From NCBI GenBank assembly GCA_000697055.1, contig JNDT01001316.1, positions 1-56,800 on the forward strand: a DNA stretch of 56,800 nucleotides. Reading direction: 5' to 3'. Of this stretch, positions 1-12,669 are shown one piece after another. Made by a program: the position numbers and the translations under genes. Position 1 is the first letter of the stretch. Each line of letters starts with the position of its first letter. Below the pieces are notes generated by a model. It did not search any database. It saw only the letters and a program-made list of their open reading frames with translations, and was not told the DNA's origin. Source of the DNA: Saksenaea vasiformis B4078 (Eukaryota > Mucoromycota > Mucoromycetes > Mucorales > Saksenaeaceae).

Positions 1-400
1 CCCCCCCCCCCCTCGAAAAAAAAAAAGAAAAAAAAGAAAACGAGCCAAGCAAGGACCCTAAACTGTTATTTTCCTCTTCTTTACATAGTATACCTTAGAA
101 GCCTTTATCCTACGAAACCCCATTTTCTATTCTGAACCTAGTAAGCTTACAAATACCCTCTCTCCTTTTCTTAGTTTTCTTTCTCTCATAGTATGTTTCG
201 TTTCTTTTTTTTTTTTCCTTTTGCAAACCTGTATAATATTTCTTTTATTTTCTTTTATTTTTTCTTCTACAATCAGACAATTGCTGTATATCTCATCCTT
301 TCCTTCTTCTTGTTCTTGTTCTTCTTTTTTTTTTTTTTGCTTCCCGAAAAGGTAGTAAAAAGGAATAAGAAAAGCAAAAAGAAAACAAAGTAATTATATT
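1..400. other. Non-coding AT-rich window edge
   Basis: The window opens with a run of 12 C residues, then A-rich and long T-rich/pyrimidine tracts. The only open frame (193-393) encodes a Phe/Leu-rich low-complexity peptide that simply reflects poly-T, so I do not call it. The segment is the 3' flank of COX11, which is read on the minus strand and stops at 401. Confidence 0.6.
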
Positions 401-1168
401 TTATGACATGTTATATGGTTGTACTGGTTGAAGACCCTTGGCATGTTTTGCATTGAAAAACGTGTAACTCAGGGTGACTGTGTTTACATCCTTCATGTAA
501 GGATCCTCCAAGAAATCAGGGTCAATAAAGAAAAAGACAGGCATGTCAACATCTTCACCAGGAGACAGACGTTGTTCTTCGAAACAGAAACACTGGATCT
601 TGTTGAAATAGCTGCCTGCGCGGTACGGGGTGACGTTGTATGTTGCAATGCCAACAATATCCTCCTTTGCATGGCTTTTGGCCTTGTAAAACGTCAATGC
701 CGTTTCGCCGGGAACAACGTAAATTTCTCGCAGTTCAGGCTTAAACGACCAAGGCATAGCATCGGAGGTTCCACTCTCAAACGTAATACGTATCCGTTTC
801 TTCTCCTTGTGCGGTACGAGGCGCTCGGGCACAAATCGAGACTTGTCCATGTTAGGCGTGCCGTTGAAGCCCGTACTTGAACAGAAAAGTCGGTACAGCG
901 GGACAGCAGCATACGACATGCCAAGCATTGCAATGAACACAGCGGCCGCATACATGCCTGCGCTTGAATGAGCCGTGCCATCTTTCGAGGGGTCTCGTGC
1001 ACGGGTCTGACCGCTGGAGGCGTAGCTGCGTCGGGACGTTAGACCTAACGGATGGCATATAGGAGCTCTATGAATGAAAGAAAGGGGCTGACGGTTCAGG
1101 CATAGTGCTGGCTGTCGTAGTGGTATTATTGTTCTTGAGCCTAGTCGACTAAACAAACGACTAGCCAT
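401..1168 (-). CDS. COX11: Cytochrome c oxidase assembly protein COX11, mitochondrial copper chaperone
   Basis: COX11 delivers copper to the CuB site of cytochrome oxidase subunit 1. It is anchored in the mitochondrial inner membrane with its copper domain in the intermembrane space. The frame is single-exon and encodes 255 residues from the ATG at 1168. That start gives an Arg/Ser-rich presequence (MASRLFSRLGSR...) typical of mitochondrial import; an in-frame upstream start at 1231 would add a basic stretch that spoils it. One transmembrane helix (around AAVFIAMLGMSYAAVPLYRLFC) is followed by the conserved CtaG/COX11 domain, with the copper-binding CFCFEEQ motif and the family signatures MPWSFKP, VPGETAL and FFNAK. 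The length is normal for the family and nothing is broken. The C-terminus (VQPYNMS) is complete. Confidence 0.96.
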   Translation of the reverse strand: MASRLFSRLGSRTIIPLRQPALCLNRQPLSFIHRAPICHPLGLTSRRSYASSGQTRARDPSKDGTAHSSAGMYAAAVFIAMLGMSYAAVPLYRLFCSSTGFNGTPNMDKSRFVPERLVPHKEKKRIRITFESGTSDAMPWSFKPELREIYVVPGETALTFYKAKSHAKEDIVGIATYNVTPYRAGSYFNKIQCFCFEEQRLSPGEDVDMPVFFFIDPDFLEDPYMKDVNTVTLSYTFFNAKHAKGLQPVQPYNMS

Positions 1169-1231
1169 GGTGGTTTGTCCCTTTTTTTTTCCGCGCCGGG
1201 GCATTTTTGTTAGCTGCAGTGACAGCAACAA

Positions 1232-4200
1232 GTCACATTTTCATTTGCCGAAATCGGCGTTTCAATCATTAGCAAACCCGGTAACGCCGAGAGACGACCC
1301 TTGCACCTGTCCGTCATCCTAGATACGCGTTCGATTTCCCTTTATTTGGAACGATTTTTGTAATCAGTAGCGACAAACAAAATAGATTTTTGATGAATCT
1401 AGGAGTAGTTTGGAAAGACTGGTGTTGCTGTACACATGAATAGGTCAAGGTAGGTCGACGGGTAGACAGCTTGTACTCGACAACTGCTAGACGTCCAAGA
1501 AGGACTGGAATCTAAAACTCGGGGAGGTCAATGCGCAATCATATGAAAAAAGAATACCCCATAAATGCTTTGTAGGAAGGTGATGGTTTGTTAGTGACTT
1601 ATCGTTAGATCATGCTTTTTGATATGGGGCTACATTGTACTTCACATATCCCGCGGTTGCTTATTGACCATACTACTGAAACAAGGACCAGAGATAAAAT
1701 TTTAGATACACTTGAGCAAAACCATTTATATTTTCTTATGCGTTATTATTCAATCGGGCTATATGATGCTGTATGCTAAGAAAGAGATTACATCCATTGG
1801 AGAATCACAGACCCCTTTATTATCAGAAAACAAGACGAATAGAAAGATAGAAAGGTACCAGATTCATTCTTATTATTTAGACACCGGTTACCGACTTCTT
1901 AAGACCCACCACGCTCGCAATTTTCCACTCTGCTTCATATGGCACAATGACTCCAAAAGATCCTTTTTCTTCAGTGGATGACAGTCACAATTAAGCTGGT
2001 GATCCAGGTCATGACCCAGCCCAAGCTGACTTGCACTATGGAACAAAACAGTCTATCGGGAACTGAGGTAGTACGGGACCTTGATGGGCTATTTTTCTCT
2101 TAAGGAAAAGTAGTCAATCAGGAACCCCATTTTCCATAGCGTTGGCAATACGTGCTCAGTGTTTGTGTGTGATAATATAACACTGACGGATAATGATACA
2201 TTTACCTTCTCTTTTTTTTCTCGTCGATAGTTACGTTATGACCAAGAATGGGTCGACACAATCAAGTTCTAACAAAGAGCCGTTGCAGGTTCGCCCTGTC
2301 TACTTGCTCGGACAGCGTCATGTGACAGATTCACATCAAGCGCTATGATTAACGTTTCTCAATCAGCGTAGCGTGTAACCATTTGAGATCGGCAGGGAAA
2401 TCTTCCCGATTTTTGGGAACGGTCCAGATTTCTCTAAAATGCGCGTATCCTCATGCAGCTTAGTACCTATCTACGCCTTTTCTTTCAAAAGAAGGATCTT
2501 CTCGGTCTGAATAACAAGGTCATTTTGCTGCAGGCGAAGTTCCATGGTAGGAACGTTACGTGACTAAACTAACTGCTATATCACATGTGTTTCGGAAGCG
2601 ATGGCAATTGACGCATAGTCAGGGATGCGCAAAATTAGACGTTTCCATTGACGAATAGAAGCTGATCTTACTTGGTTGCTAACAGATACGCCGTTTTGTG
2701 ACATGCACATGAGCTTCCGTAGACTGCATGGTATGCAGCATTTTGGGGAGAGAGCGTCGGGACGACGAATCAACAAACCTTGTGTCTGACGTTTTGAATG
2801 AAAGTGATAACCGAACGAAGGGAACTAATCTACAGATGGATACATTACACCACTATTTAAATGAAATAACTGGCATCATCTTTGCAATAATCTATCACCA
2901 TTCTACATCCGCTTTGTACAGGTAGACATGGGTTCACCTGTTGCTTGACCGAAGAAAGCCATACACATTGTGTAGGAAGCGTAGGTTTCATCTAGCAGTC
3001 ACATAAGGAGGAGAGACGCCAAGTACAAGTTTCCGAGAATGTTTTGACGTCTTCGTGATGTAAAAAATTCGGGTTTTTGTTTTATGCAATCAGATGCATT
3101 CATATGTAGGACGGGATGTCTTTTTTCCTGCTTCAACAGGACATGGGAAGCTGTCGCCCGAGAACAAGAGCGTCCGACTGGGAGGTTGCGACGCCAATAT
3201 TTCCAAGGAATTACTTTGTTGGGTACTAAGTTGGACAACAGGTTCATACACACCTACATCGAGTTCGTCCTTTGATGGACAAAACGCCTGTATAGGTAGC
3301 ATGACAATTCATCCACAGGTTGCTAAATGGACTAATATTTGAGTGTCAGTTTACTTCTCTGCGAACGATAATTCCATGAAGCTCATGGCAAGCCTTCCCC
3401 ACACCGGGATGGTTGGTTAGTGCAGAAGCGGAAGGAGCTTGGACTTGGCGAGAGCTCTATTCATACGTGTTGCAGCAGACTTGACGCGATACAACGCCCA
3501 GCAATCTAGCGTTATAGTTGAGTGACGCCGAGCGCGGCAGTACTTACTTTCTTGGATGATTAGTAAATCATAGCCATAGTTGGGATGGTTCGAAATAGAG
3601 GTCATACAGGTTAAACAATACACAAAAGGCATGAGAGAACCTTTATGTTTATTCAAAGAGAGATCCATGCGTCCCTTTAAGTACCCATCACATTCTGCTA
3701 TTTTATGCGTGCTGATCGGCAGTGCAACGCACTTTGTATTGATGTCAAAATATCTAATTCTCTGTGCAAAAGCTTACTGCTCTTTAGCGAAAGATCGATT
3801 TGATATTAACGCAACATGATACTCGATTGATGTATTAATTTTTTCAAGGCTCAGTAGCCGTAGTGCTTCTGCTTTCAGAAGGCCCGCCCTCATATATGAC
3901 GAAAATAATGGTCGAAAAAGCAACAATATGCAACTCACCAACTCGTTACGTTTACCGTGAACCCTGACTTTACCAGAGGTATACTTATTATCAGAAACAG
4001 AAACAAACAAATATGGAGGATACTGGTTTAAGAATATCAGCTATGATCTAAGATATGCATGTGCCTTCTATTTGTGTTAGAGCTAATGTGCAAATTGGAA
4101 GGGGTTAATATGTTCAACGTAAGATAATACCTATATAGGTATGTTTGCAAAGAAGACCGCTTACCACATTGATAACCTATCATTGGCTTCCTTTTCAGGA

Positions 4201-6082
4201 AGAAACCAGTGCTAAGAAATTTCCAGCAACAGTGTGATTGGGAATGATACAGTTTCTATGATTTCCACCTCCATGATTTGCTTAGTCGTCAAAGCATTAA
4301 AGCATTTCTCACACACAAATAATCCACGACCGACAAAGTCCACCGAAGAGACATAAGCAATCCTGTTGTTTTAAGTTAGGCTTAAAAAGAAAACCGGAAC
4401 TATCGAAAAGAGGAAATAATGTTACAGCAACTGCAACCGTTGCTTTCCATGTGATCGCATGGGTCCATGTGTTTTCATGTAATGTATCCAACAAACGTAC
4501 CAAAATGATCGATACCATGCTTCGTAAACCGGTCTTATAGCCAAGCATTTGAAGCCACGGAAGTCGGGTAAAGCATAAAGTGGGGCTATGTAGCTCAGCA
4601 CGAATCGTAAGTTGGAAGACAGCCTAAAAATTTCCACACTAAGCCCTAAATGAAGAATAAGAAATTCAATGTAACTGCTTGTTCGATACAAGATCTGTAA
4701 TTCTTAGGCAAGAACCCCAAAGGGATAACCCCATACAGCAATGGCCCAGCTAATGTGTCAGATGCATCAAGTGTGAGCTACTTGCTGTGTTCTCAGATTA
4801 CTCAGCACATCATTGTGCAAAAAAAAAAAAAAAGGTACCACACTCAGACGGCTTCTTATCTTCTGTAACGTTCTCAGCTATAAGTTGCTATAAGAATATG
4901 TGATAAACATTTTCCCATGAGCAAAGATCACAAGATTACTGTTAGATGTTGCAAGATAGCAGAGGATAGAGTTAGAGCAAAACTTTGAGATAAGTTTGTA
5001 GGGACAACTGTTACAATCCATAACCATAGCAGTTTCTCTCTAGATAGAATAAACTAATCGTTTGTTTAGGATTATTCCAGAAACACTGAAAATCTAGGAC
5101 TAATTGACAGGAAAACAAAGATTATCTGCCAACTTGGAAGGCATCAGGCATGTCATGCGTTTCATTTAACTTTTTGTCCTATGACAATAACCTGTTTTCA
5201 AGCGTATATGTGTATACTCCCACCAACCCTTATTTTTTTTGTGAAAATAAAGAGGAAGAGTTACCTGAAGATATCAGCAACATGGATTGGGGTTTTTTTT
5301 CCATTAACCTATCCTAGCAAGTAATACAGATTCTAGCTAAGCGGAGCTTGCTGTTGTGAAATGTAAATTAGATAACCAAACCCTATTTATCATCTCAGTG
5401 CCTCTCCCGGAACAGAATAAAGTTAATTTTCTGTGATATACATGAAAAAATTACACCGAATCATTCAACCAATTTTTGCCATACGTAGCGTAGTGGGAAA
5501 AAAAAAGCCCTTCTGGCAGATGTCCCGTATTTGAACCAAGAAGTCATTAATATCATCAACGGTGAACCAGCACTTGTGCAACGTTCTACTGAACACGTCG
5601 TTGTCAATTGTGCCGGTGTTGACAGTTACGTATCACCTAGAAATCTCAGCGACCATTAAAAAGTTGAAGGGACTCCAGTTACTATTAGCCTTGTACGAGA
5701 ACGAAGTAAGTACGTTCTGCGTTGCCATTGAATTTAGGCGGCCAGGAGGTCCCCCTTTTCCCAGAGTAAATATGCAACTTATTATTTTCGTTTCTGTGCA
5801 GGTATATCATGCGCATGCTTGATTTTGTTGGTGGCATTGTCCTTCCCATGGAGAGCCTATGTAGATTCAGAGGCATTCACACCGTCAACAGGCATTGTAC
5901 ATTGCATGTCTGATGCAGCATGTTTTGGAAACTAGACTCTCTGGGGAATCGCAAAAGACTTGGACGAAAGTGGGGTAGGTTGTTTGTGCCACAAATCTCC
6001 AAAAACGTACAGATTGCTCAGATTTCGCGATGCTAAAATGCGTATGTTCCGAATCGCCATCACTTGCATGGCGTCAGCATAA
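1232..6082. other. Gene-poor 4.9-kb interval
   Basis: No convincing gene lies here. Short open frames occur on both strands (for example five overlapping ones around 3000-3340), but none shows family motifs, consistent splice sites or homology I recognise. The sequence is AT-rich with scattered poly-A/T. One fragment near 5507-5705 reads like decayed coding sequence and is listed separately. This looks like an intergenic region holding degenerated mobile-element or gene remnants. Confidence 0.5.
5507..5705 (+). pseudogene. Decayed coding fragment, possibly retroelement aspartic protease
   Basis: One frame reads ALLADVPYLNQEVINIINGE from 5507 and on through AGVDSYVSPRNL to a TAA at 5657-5659. 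It then continues in the same frame (KVEGTPVTISLVRERS) to 5705. Residue composition and the run of ordinary amino acids suggest former coding sequence with one stop. The GVDSYVSP stretch loosely recalls the D(S/T)GAxxSFVSP flap region of Ty3/gypsy-type retropepsins, but the catalytic Asp-Ser/Thr-Gly triplet is not recognisable. The assignment is therefore tentative; it could equally be a relic of another gene. Confidence 0.25.
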
Positions 6083-6093
6083 GAAATAAAAAG
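6083..6093 (+). promoter_or_regulatory. TATA-like box upstream of the P450 gene
   Basis: The AAATAAAAAGG element sits about 60-70 nt before the chosen P450 start ATG at 6153, a plausible spacing for a fungal TATA box with a short leader. Function is inferred from position only. Confidence 0.3.
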
Positions 6094-6152
6094 GCTTCAA
6101 TTTTTTTTTGGATTTTCCAGCATCTTCAAACCTTTCTTGCTTTTCGTTTACC

Positions 6153-7812
6153 ATGATCCAGCGCGCTATCGCTGAAGTGCAAAAATATCTATCGCTTCAA
6201 CAAACAATCATTCGCCTAGGATTGGCGGGAGCAACCGTAGCAATAGCTGCCAAATGCTTTATCTATTACCTCTATGTCCATCCTCTGAATAAAATACCTG
6301 GCCCATCTGTGAGCTGGTTTCCCTTGGTAGGCAACGCTTTCATGATTCGACAACAAGGGGTAGGTTGATTCTGGTCCTTTTCTCCCTCTCTCTATCTATT
6401 TTTTTCTTACTGAAATTGTGCAGGCAATTGATATTTTCCGACAATGGACAAAACAGTATGGTGGTCTTGTTGTCTATCATGGCTTGTGGAATCGACCGAT
6501 GGTTCTTGTTACAGATCCTGAGCTGATTAAGCAGATATTAACCACGAACGCGTACGATTACATTAAGCCAACGTCAACGGCTCGACTGATCACACCTGTG
6601 GTCGGCCGAGGCATTCTTATGGCGGAAGGAGCTGCCCACCGACACCAACGCAAGATGCTTAACCCAGCCTTCTCTGTGCAAACGCTACGTACGCTCGTGC
6701 CGCTTATGGCTAAACCGGTACTGAGCATCCGCAAGCAATGGATGCATGCGACCAGCAATGACGCCACGGGAGCACCTGCTATCAATGTATCTGCTAGTTT
6801 AAGTTCGGCTGCACTTGATATCATTGGGCTTGCCGGTCTAGGCCAGGACTTTCGAACAGTTGAGAAATCCCAGGATGATCGTCTGATCAAGGCTTACCTG
6901 GATGTGGCTGTGGGTGAAGCTGTAACCCAGCGACTGCTGGGTGTTCTCTTTCCTCCTTATCAAATGGTGCCCACAAGAACCAATCGCAGACTCCATCGAG
7001 GCATGCGCTGTCTTCATGCGGAAGCCCGCGCCATTGTGCTAAAGAACATGGAACACGCCGAGGGCGACAACCTGCTACAACGTATGATTCGCGAAAGAAA
7101 TTTAGAGACTGGCGAACACTTGTCAATCCAAGAACTGCAAGACCAATGCTTAACCTTTTTGACTGCAGGGTAAGAATTGCAGCGAAAAAAAAAATCCAAG
7201 AAACCATCGGAGTTAACTTTTTCATTTAGACATGAAACCACTAGCGTTGCTTTGAGTTGGTGTTTATGGCTACTTGCCCGTCATCCCGAGATCCAGACTG
7301 AGTTGCGACAAGAGGTGCGCGAACTCTTTACAGAAAAATATAAGGATGAAGAAATACCCACTTACGACGAAATCAACCGGCTGAGCCTCCTCAATAACGT
7401 TTGCAAAGAAACGCTGAGATTACTGCCACCTGTCCCTGTGACCTATCGCATCACCCGAAAGGATGTTGTTGTTGGTAACCATGTTGTACCAAAAGATACC
7501 CCGGTTGCTGTGGCACCGATCGTGTCCCACCTTGCACCTGAGATCTGGGGCGAGGACGCAAGCGAGTTCCGACCTTCGCGATGGAACGAAGCGCCGGCCA
7601 GTACCATCAGCCCTTACATCTACATGCCCTTCCTTGTTGGACCCCGCCAATGCATTGGTTACAAGTTTGCCTTGATGGAAATGAAGATCATCCTGAGTAT
7701 CTTCCTGAAAGATTTCCGATTCTCTGAGAAACCAGGTTTCCATCCCGTACAGCGTTACATTCTGGTCTCACGGCCCATGCCCAACATGACTTTGGTGGTC
7801 CAAAAGGTGTAA
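6153..7812 (+). CDS. Cytochrome P450 monooxygenase (CYP), family unassigned
   Basis: Heme-thiolate monooxygenase, predicted to be ER-anchored. Three exons close in frame: 6153-6359, 6424-7169 and 7230-7812, giving 511 residues, normal for a microsomal P450. An N-terminal hydrophobic helix (about residues 22-45) is followed by the proline hinge KIPGPS. The I-helix is FLTAGHETTS, with the Gly codon split by intron 2. The K-helix ExxR is KETLR, then FRPSRW (PERF-like), and the heme loop FLVGPRQCIG carries the cysteine ligand. A TTG-initiated extension to 6108 is rejected because the ATG at 6153 directly precedes the membrane anchor. The sequence resembles CYP4/CYP3-clan fungal enzymes in general layout; the substrate is unknown. 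The 3' end faces the RhoGEF gene only 80 bp away. Confidence 0.93.
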
Positions 7813-7892
7813 AGTAAATATTTATAAAGAAAGACAAAAACTGCATGTAAATATTATATATATATATAAATTTTTTTTACGATGGGTATTAT

Positions 7893-10800
7893 TCATAAAT
7901 GAACGGTACTGGTATACGTTAAGCATTCTACAGCCTCCAGATCTGGTTTCGCCTGATGTGACGCAGTGCCACCCACAGTGCCATCATCTGAAGCGTGGAA
8001 TGGTTTTGCGCTCCTAGAAAGACGGCTAGAGACAGAAGAGTGTGTGTCTATGCTTTTACCGTTAATAAAAGGTTGTTGCGCGGCACAAAGTTTCTCTTTT
8101 TTTTTTTTACCATCATCTGTGAAACTCAGTAAGGATGGTGTGCGGTCCTCGGCTTCTTTCATTTGCGTCATGGGTTTGCTTTTGCCACTTCCTTCGCTGT
8201 TATTGCTGCAGTTACTACTGCTCCGGCTACTTGTGCTGTGCTGCGGTTGGTCTTCCCACGATGTCCGGCGATTCCATTGTTTTCTGTCAACGATCTTAAT
8301 ATCACATATCCGTTCTTGGACTTCCATCATGTCTCTCAGATAACGAGTGATAAGGCTATCAAACGAACCATTTGCGTGGTTTACCGGACACGCGACAAGC
8401 TTCTGCCATGCATGCATTGCTTGGGCCATAAATTGAGCCTGAGCTGCGGCAAGTTCTCCAACGAGAATATCAAAATACCGCGCGCTCAGTTCAAGAAATT
8501 TCGGCAATTCATCCAACAATTGCGCGTTCAGTAGTATGTACATATCGGCAGATGCTTGGAGTTGCTTATCTGGGATGCAGCCCTTCGCTTTGAGATCTTG
8601 CGCCCGATCGTAGTCCAGGAGGCTTTGAGCACGCTTGTTAATCACCTCAGCAGGATTATCAAATAATTGGAGGAAGGCATTAATGCGATCATGTACATAG
8701 CCCTGCATCATCGAGTCCTTGAAAAAAGAAAGAAAAATTTTGGATCGTAAATATAAGAGGAAGGGAAAAGGGGGTGAAACCAGTCATACTACTTACGAGT
8801 TGCTGTCCTATTGTAGTTGGAAAGGCGGCCATCAGATGACTCCATTCACGGACGCGATTCATGCTTTTGACTCGAACGCCTCCCCAAGAACCATAGAGTG
8901 AACTGAAGCTCGTAGATAACAGGAGTAGTCGATCAAAATGGTCTTTGACGCGACGTACCCACACGTTGATATCTCGCGTCAGCTGCCGCGCCGTGTCCTG
9001 CTGTAATTGGAATCGTGCGTGTAGAGCGTTGAACTGTGAGTCCTGAGTCGTGATGATAGTTGCTGATGCTCTGCCTGATAACTTCAGTCGTTGTGATCGC
9101 CTTGCAAAAGTTCTATCCATTGTGTGCTTCTTTGTCAATTTACATCAGACGGAATGCCGCAGCAGTTTAACAACAAGGAAAAAAAATATCACTTACACAA
9201 CCTTTTGAAAACGTTAGCCATCCGCTGATTCTGCCAATGCCAATTTTACTTACTTTGGATTCTTGTTTTTTCTTATCATTGACAATTTTATCAACCATAT
9301 CCTTTCGTAGCTTCGTTTCGTTGATGTGTTCTGCAACTTGTTCCATCTCTTTTGCGGCGGCAATCAGTTCATAATGATCTGGATGTGATGCTGGTGTACA
9401 CGCACAGAGTTCCTGTATGCAATGATTAATCAAACATGCATTTTTTTAGAGGGTTCGTTACCCGCAAAAGCAAGGGATATTTAAGCACACGTTGGACCGG
9501 TTTAATTAACAAACTACTCAAGTCCCAACATGTCGTACGACCCTGCATGCGGGCCTCACAGTTCTGTGCAAACATTGACGTAAGTTACCCTGTCCTCTCG
9601 TTATGGTTTAATCCTTACACGAAAGAAGGCATTCACGGCCGGTTGATTTTCAAGCTCTTGTAATTTGACGATAGCGTCTTGATGGCGTTTGCAAAATTCC
9701 GCATACACATCTGCTAGTCGATCAACCTATTGTTTCCACGATTTAGCCCCTCCTTAAAAGCTTCTTTTTTTTCTTCTTATTTACCATGTCCCTAAATACG
9801 CCGCCAATCGCAGTGTCATCGCCACATGATGATTGACATGCCATTTCCAAACGCGGTACAAAGTCATCTTCAAGAGCAAGAATTTCCAAAAGATTAGAAA
9901 ATACGCGTTTAGCGTCTGATTTGTTTAACGGTGAATCGGATGCGGTGGCAGGATCATAGTATATCTCTTTGATGAGTTTCATATCATTTTGATAAATTTG
10001 TTCTGTTTTGACAAGTTCTTCAATGATCCTTGAACGTTTTGTTGATTTATCCAGGGAGAACGGTGGCGGGCTTCCGAGAGAAGGAGAAATTGGTTCAAGT
10101 GAAGTCGGTGAGGTACAGAGAACTGGAGCCTTGGAAAGGATGGTGATAGAGTCCTTGCGAGACCGACGGGAAGTTGTATCAATCGAAGAACCTGTCAGCC
10201 AACTGCTAAGAACGGCACCGTACTGTCGTGCTCGTGAGGTGGGTGACGGAGATGACGTCTGGCTACCGACTCTTGTACCTGTTGCGGAACGAGGGATCGT
10301 AGGTATATGCAGGGTGGATGGTGAGGATGGCAATTTAGTACTAAAGTGCTGATTCAATCCATGGGTGGAGGATGCAGGAAAGGTTGATGTGGGCGATCGA
10401 GGTGATCGTTCCTCATGGTCGATAACTATGTCGGAGGAAAGAGCTCTTCTCTGCAGGCGGCTGCTCAACTCCGACGTAAAGGAATCGGAAGCGGTTGATA
10501 TGGAAAGAATAGGTCGTTGCGTCGATGCACTGTCACTATTTAATTGATGTGCTTTCCAAGTCTTTGGGGGTAGTGGTGGAGGAGTTTGTTTCTTGCGTGG
10601 CGGAGGATGGATTTCTGACAGGCGTTTGTTGGATAGTTCATCCACTCTGGCGGATGCGAGTCTCGTCATGTGTGATTTTGACGTACACGGCGACTAAAAG
10701 AAACAGATATATAAAATAAGGGAAAGAGAGGAAAAAGATGGGGGATAAATGACTGGATCTTTATGTAAAAACCCACTAGAAAACCGAACGCATAGCACAC

Positions 10801-11486
10801 ACAGGCACACGCAAATGCACGCACGCACACACACTCACAATCACCCTCTCAAATTTCCTCTTTTCTCTTTATCTCTTTTTTTTTCTAGTCTTGTCTATGT
10901 GCCCCTTACACTCTCCTCATTTTTCCATATGAGGTTTTGTTCATCAACTAACCCATTCTTCTGCACGCCCATAACCACCAACACATAAACTATTCCTCTT
11001 TTCTTTTTTGTCTCTTTTTTTTTTCCCTTGTTATGATATCATATCCATGATCCACCCACTCATCCATCCACCCATCTGCCCGTGATTTCTACCCCTATGT
11101 TTGACATAGAAGGAGAGGATAAAGGAGTTTACTCGAAAAAAAAGAAGAAACCAAAGGTACTAACTCACCGTGGACGTCACAGAGGTGGCGGATTGAAATT
11201 TAGTGCGTATTTCTTGAAAGGACAAAGGACGTGTAGGTGATAAAGCTACTGGGAGATGTTGTGTGGAATGAGATGCGGTAGAATGCAAGGAATGCGATGT
11301 TGTAACAAAATGGTTACTGTCCACAGGAGATGGGAGAGTGTCAGAGATAAACGGGGAGACTGAAGTTTCGATGGGCTCCTTCTTCTGTAGACGTAGTGCT
11401 GTTGGCTTTACTGGCACGATTGGTTTTATTCGTTGATACGTGGACGGTGACGACCGTGGACGTTCGTAAGGTTGGATCGGATACAT
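7893..11486 (-). CDS. DH-BAR Rho guanine nucleotide exchange factor (Tuba/DNMBP- or Gef1-like)
   Basis: Predicted Rho/Cdc42-type GTPase activator that also binds curved membrane. Seven phase-0 exons join to about 916 residues: 11486-11169, 10693-9785, 9726-9619, 9563-9462, 9412-9254, about 9126 (or 9129)-8797, and 8717-7893. The N-terminal ~330 residues are Ser/Pro-rich, with proline motifs such as QTPPPLPPKTW that could bind SH3 domains. The DH domain starts at RIIEELVKTEQIYQNDMKLI and includes the hallmark LLIKPVQRVLKYPLLL. A BAR-like coiled region follows (TARQLTRDINVWVRRVKDHF ... DRINAFLQLFDNPAEVINKR ... MAQAMHAWQKLV). The C-terminus is low-complexity and Ser-rich. The first intron is unusually long (475 nt) and contains a CA-rich tract. 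Domain order DH then BAR matches the Tuba/Gef1 class; no PH domain is seen. Confidence 0.88.
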
Positions 11487-11567
11487 GGTCGCATCAAGAA
11501 AGAAGAAAAGGAAAAAAAATAGGGTTTTAAAACTTTATTCAATGGTTTTTAAATTGGCAAACGACGT

Positions 11568-12669
11568 TCAATAAGGATCACGACGGGATGTTCTCAACCT
11601 GATTTCCAAATGTTTAGCAGCAGTAACAACTTCGCACTGTGGATAAGCGGACTTGGTATCGGCTCCAAAGGGAACTTCTCCGCCCTGCAAGAAATAGACC
11701 ATACTATAACGCGTTTGATCTTTTGCGTCTGGATTATACAAGACGCAGTATTGAATGAATCGAAAAAAGCGATTTGTCGAATAATCCAAGCTATCACCGA
11801 GATTAGCAGCCAGGAGAATCGTCCATTACCGGGATCTCCATCCATTCATTTCCAATAGTTCGATACATTTGAATTTCAAGACCACTGCAATTGTTCTGGA
11901 ACAGTAGTGTCATCGTACCATAATCGGTGTGGCTAGCCGTGGCAAAAAAGTTAGTCCTCTTACTATTTTGGTTTCCCCTACTTCTCTTCCTCACCTTGTG
12001 CATGACTGTCGCCTCTTTGATTAATAGCTTCTGATGCTGGAGCTTAATGCTGCACTCTTAGAATGGTCGCAGAGTTAACTTCAGATCGATGTCTTTCTGT
12101 GAACCATTTCTTGTCACCTTCATTGTCGGGGATTTAAAGATCAATGGAATGGCGACAGAGCCAAAAAAAGGTCCCACGTGGGTAGAATCAGTGCGCCTAG
12201 CACTTCTCACTTTGGTCGTGCTGGCAGGACGATTCTTGTACGTTATTAGGTAACAGCCCTACGTATCATGTCAGATGTTACCTAGTGCTCTCTATCTCTT
12301 GCTTCTGCACGTTCCTCAAAAATAACTGGCAAAGCCTCGTTCACCCTTTTTTCCAAAGTAGAAAGCTCTAACCGTCCATGAGGGTGCACTCTTCTCATCC
12401 ATCGATTTTCAGTACGTGTTCTTTATTCATTCCTTCTGGATAATTTTCTATATATAATCCAATAACATGTGGGTATATTCATGACATTGCTTCTGCCTGC
12501 ATACGATTCTTGGTAATGATGTTAAGTATCCAAGTTTTTGGGTGAGTCTGAGTACTTTCTTTTTCTCTTCTTGTAGAAGTTTAAAGTATTTGTTTACGTG
12601 ATGTTTGAGAAAATGATAAGACGCCGAGTTGTGACTTAACAAACTTCCCATTATGTCTGCATACGCCAC
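11568..12669 (-). pseudogene. Degenerate tandem copy of the 2-oxoglutarate/Fe(II) dioxygenase
   Basis: This segment aligns exon by exon with the intact copy at 14322-15584 but is clearly broken. It keeps SHTDYGTMTLLFQ (first His and Asp of the iron triad), RYSMVYFLQGG and the C-terminal RRDPY. The lesions are: the exon matching IPESEGG has TAA at 12044-12046 where the intact gene has the Tyr of LHYPP; its 3' splice site AG has become AA; the frame shifts after PVMDD (about 11813); and the segment matching RHRVV reads RFIQYCVL, losing the distal iron-binding His. Recognisable exon-2 (YFKLLQEEKKKVL) and exon-4 (EALPVIFEER) equivalents lie at about 12460-12610 and 12320-12370. No equivalent of exon 1 is seen, so the copy is 5'-truncated. 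Both copies have the same orientation. Confidence 0.85.

Noticed and set aside
193..393. 66-codon frame of Phe/Leu-rich sequence
   Set aside because: It is the translation of poly-T/pyrimidine tracts with no domain and no gene context.
419..880. 153-codon plus-strand frame
   Set aside because: It is antisense to the well-supported COX11 coding sequence.
3084..3342. Cluster of overlapping open frames on both strands
   Set aside because: None has a domain, consistent splice sites or coding-like composition in one frame; likely a local GC rise.
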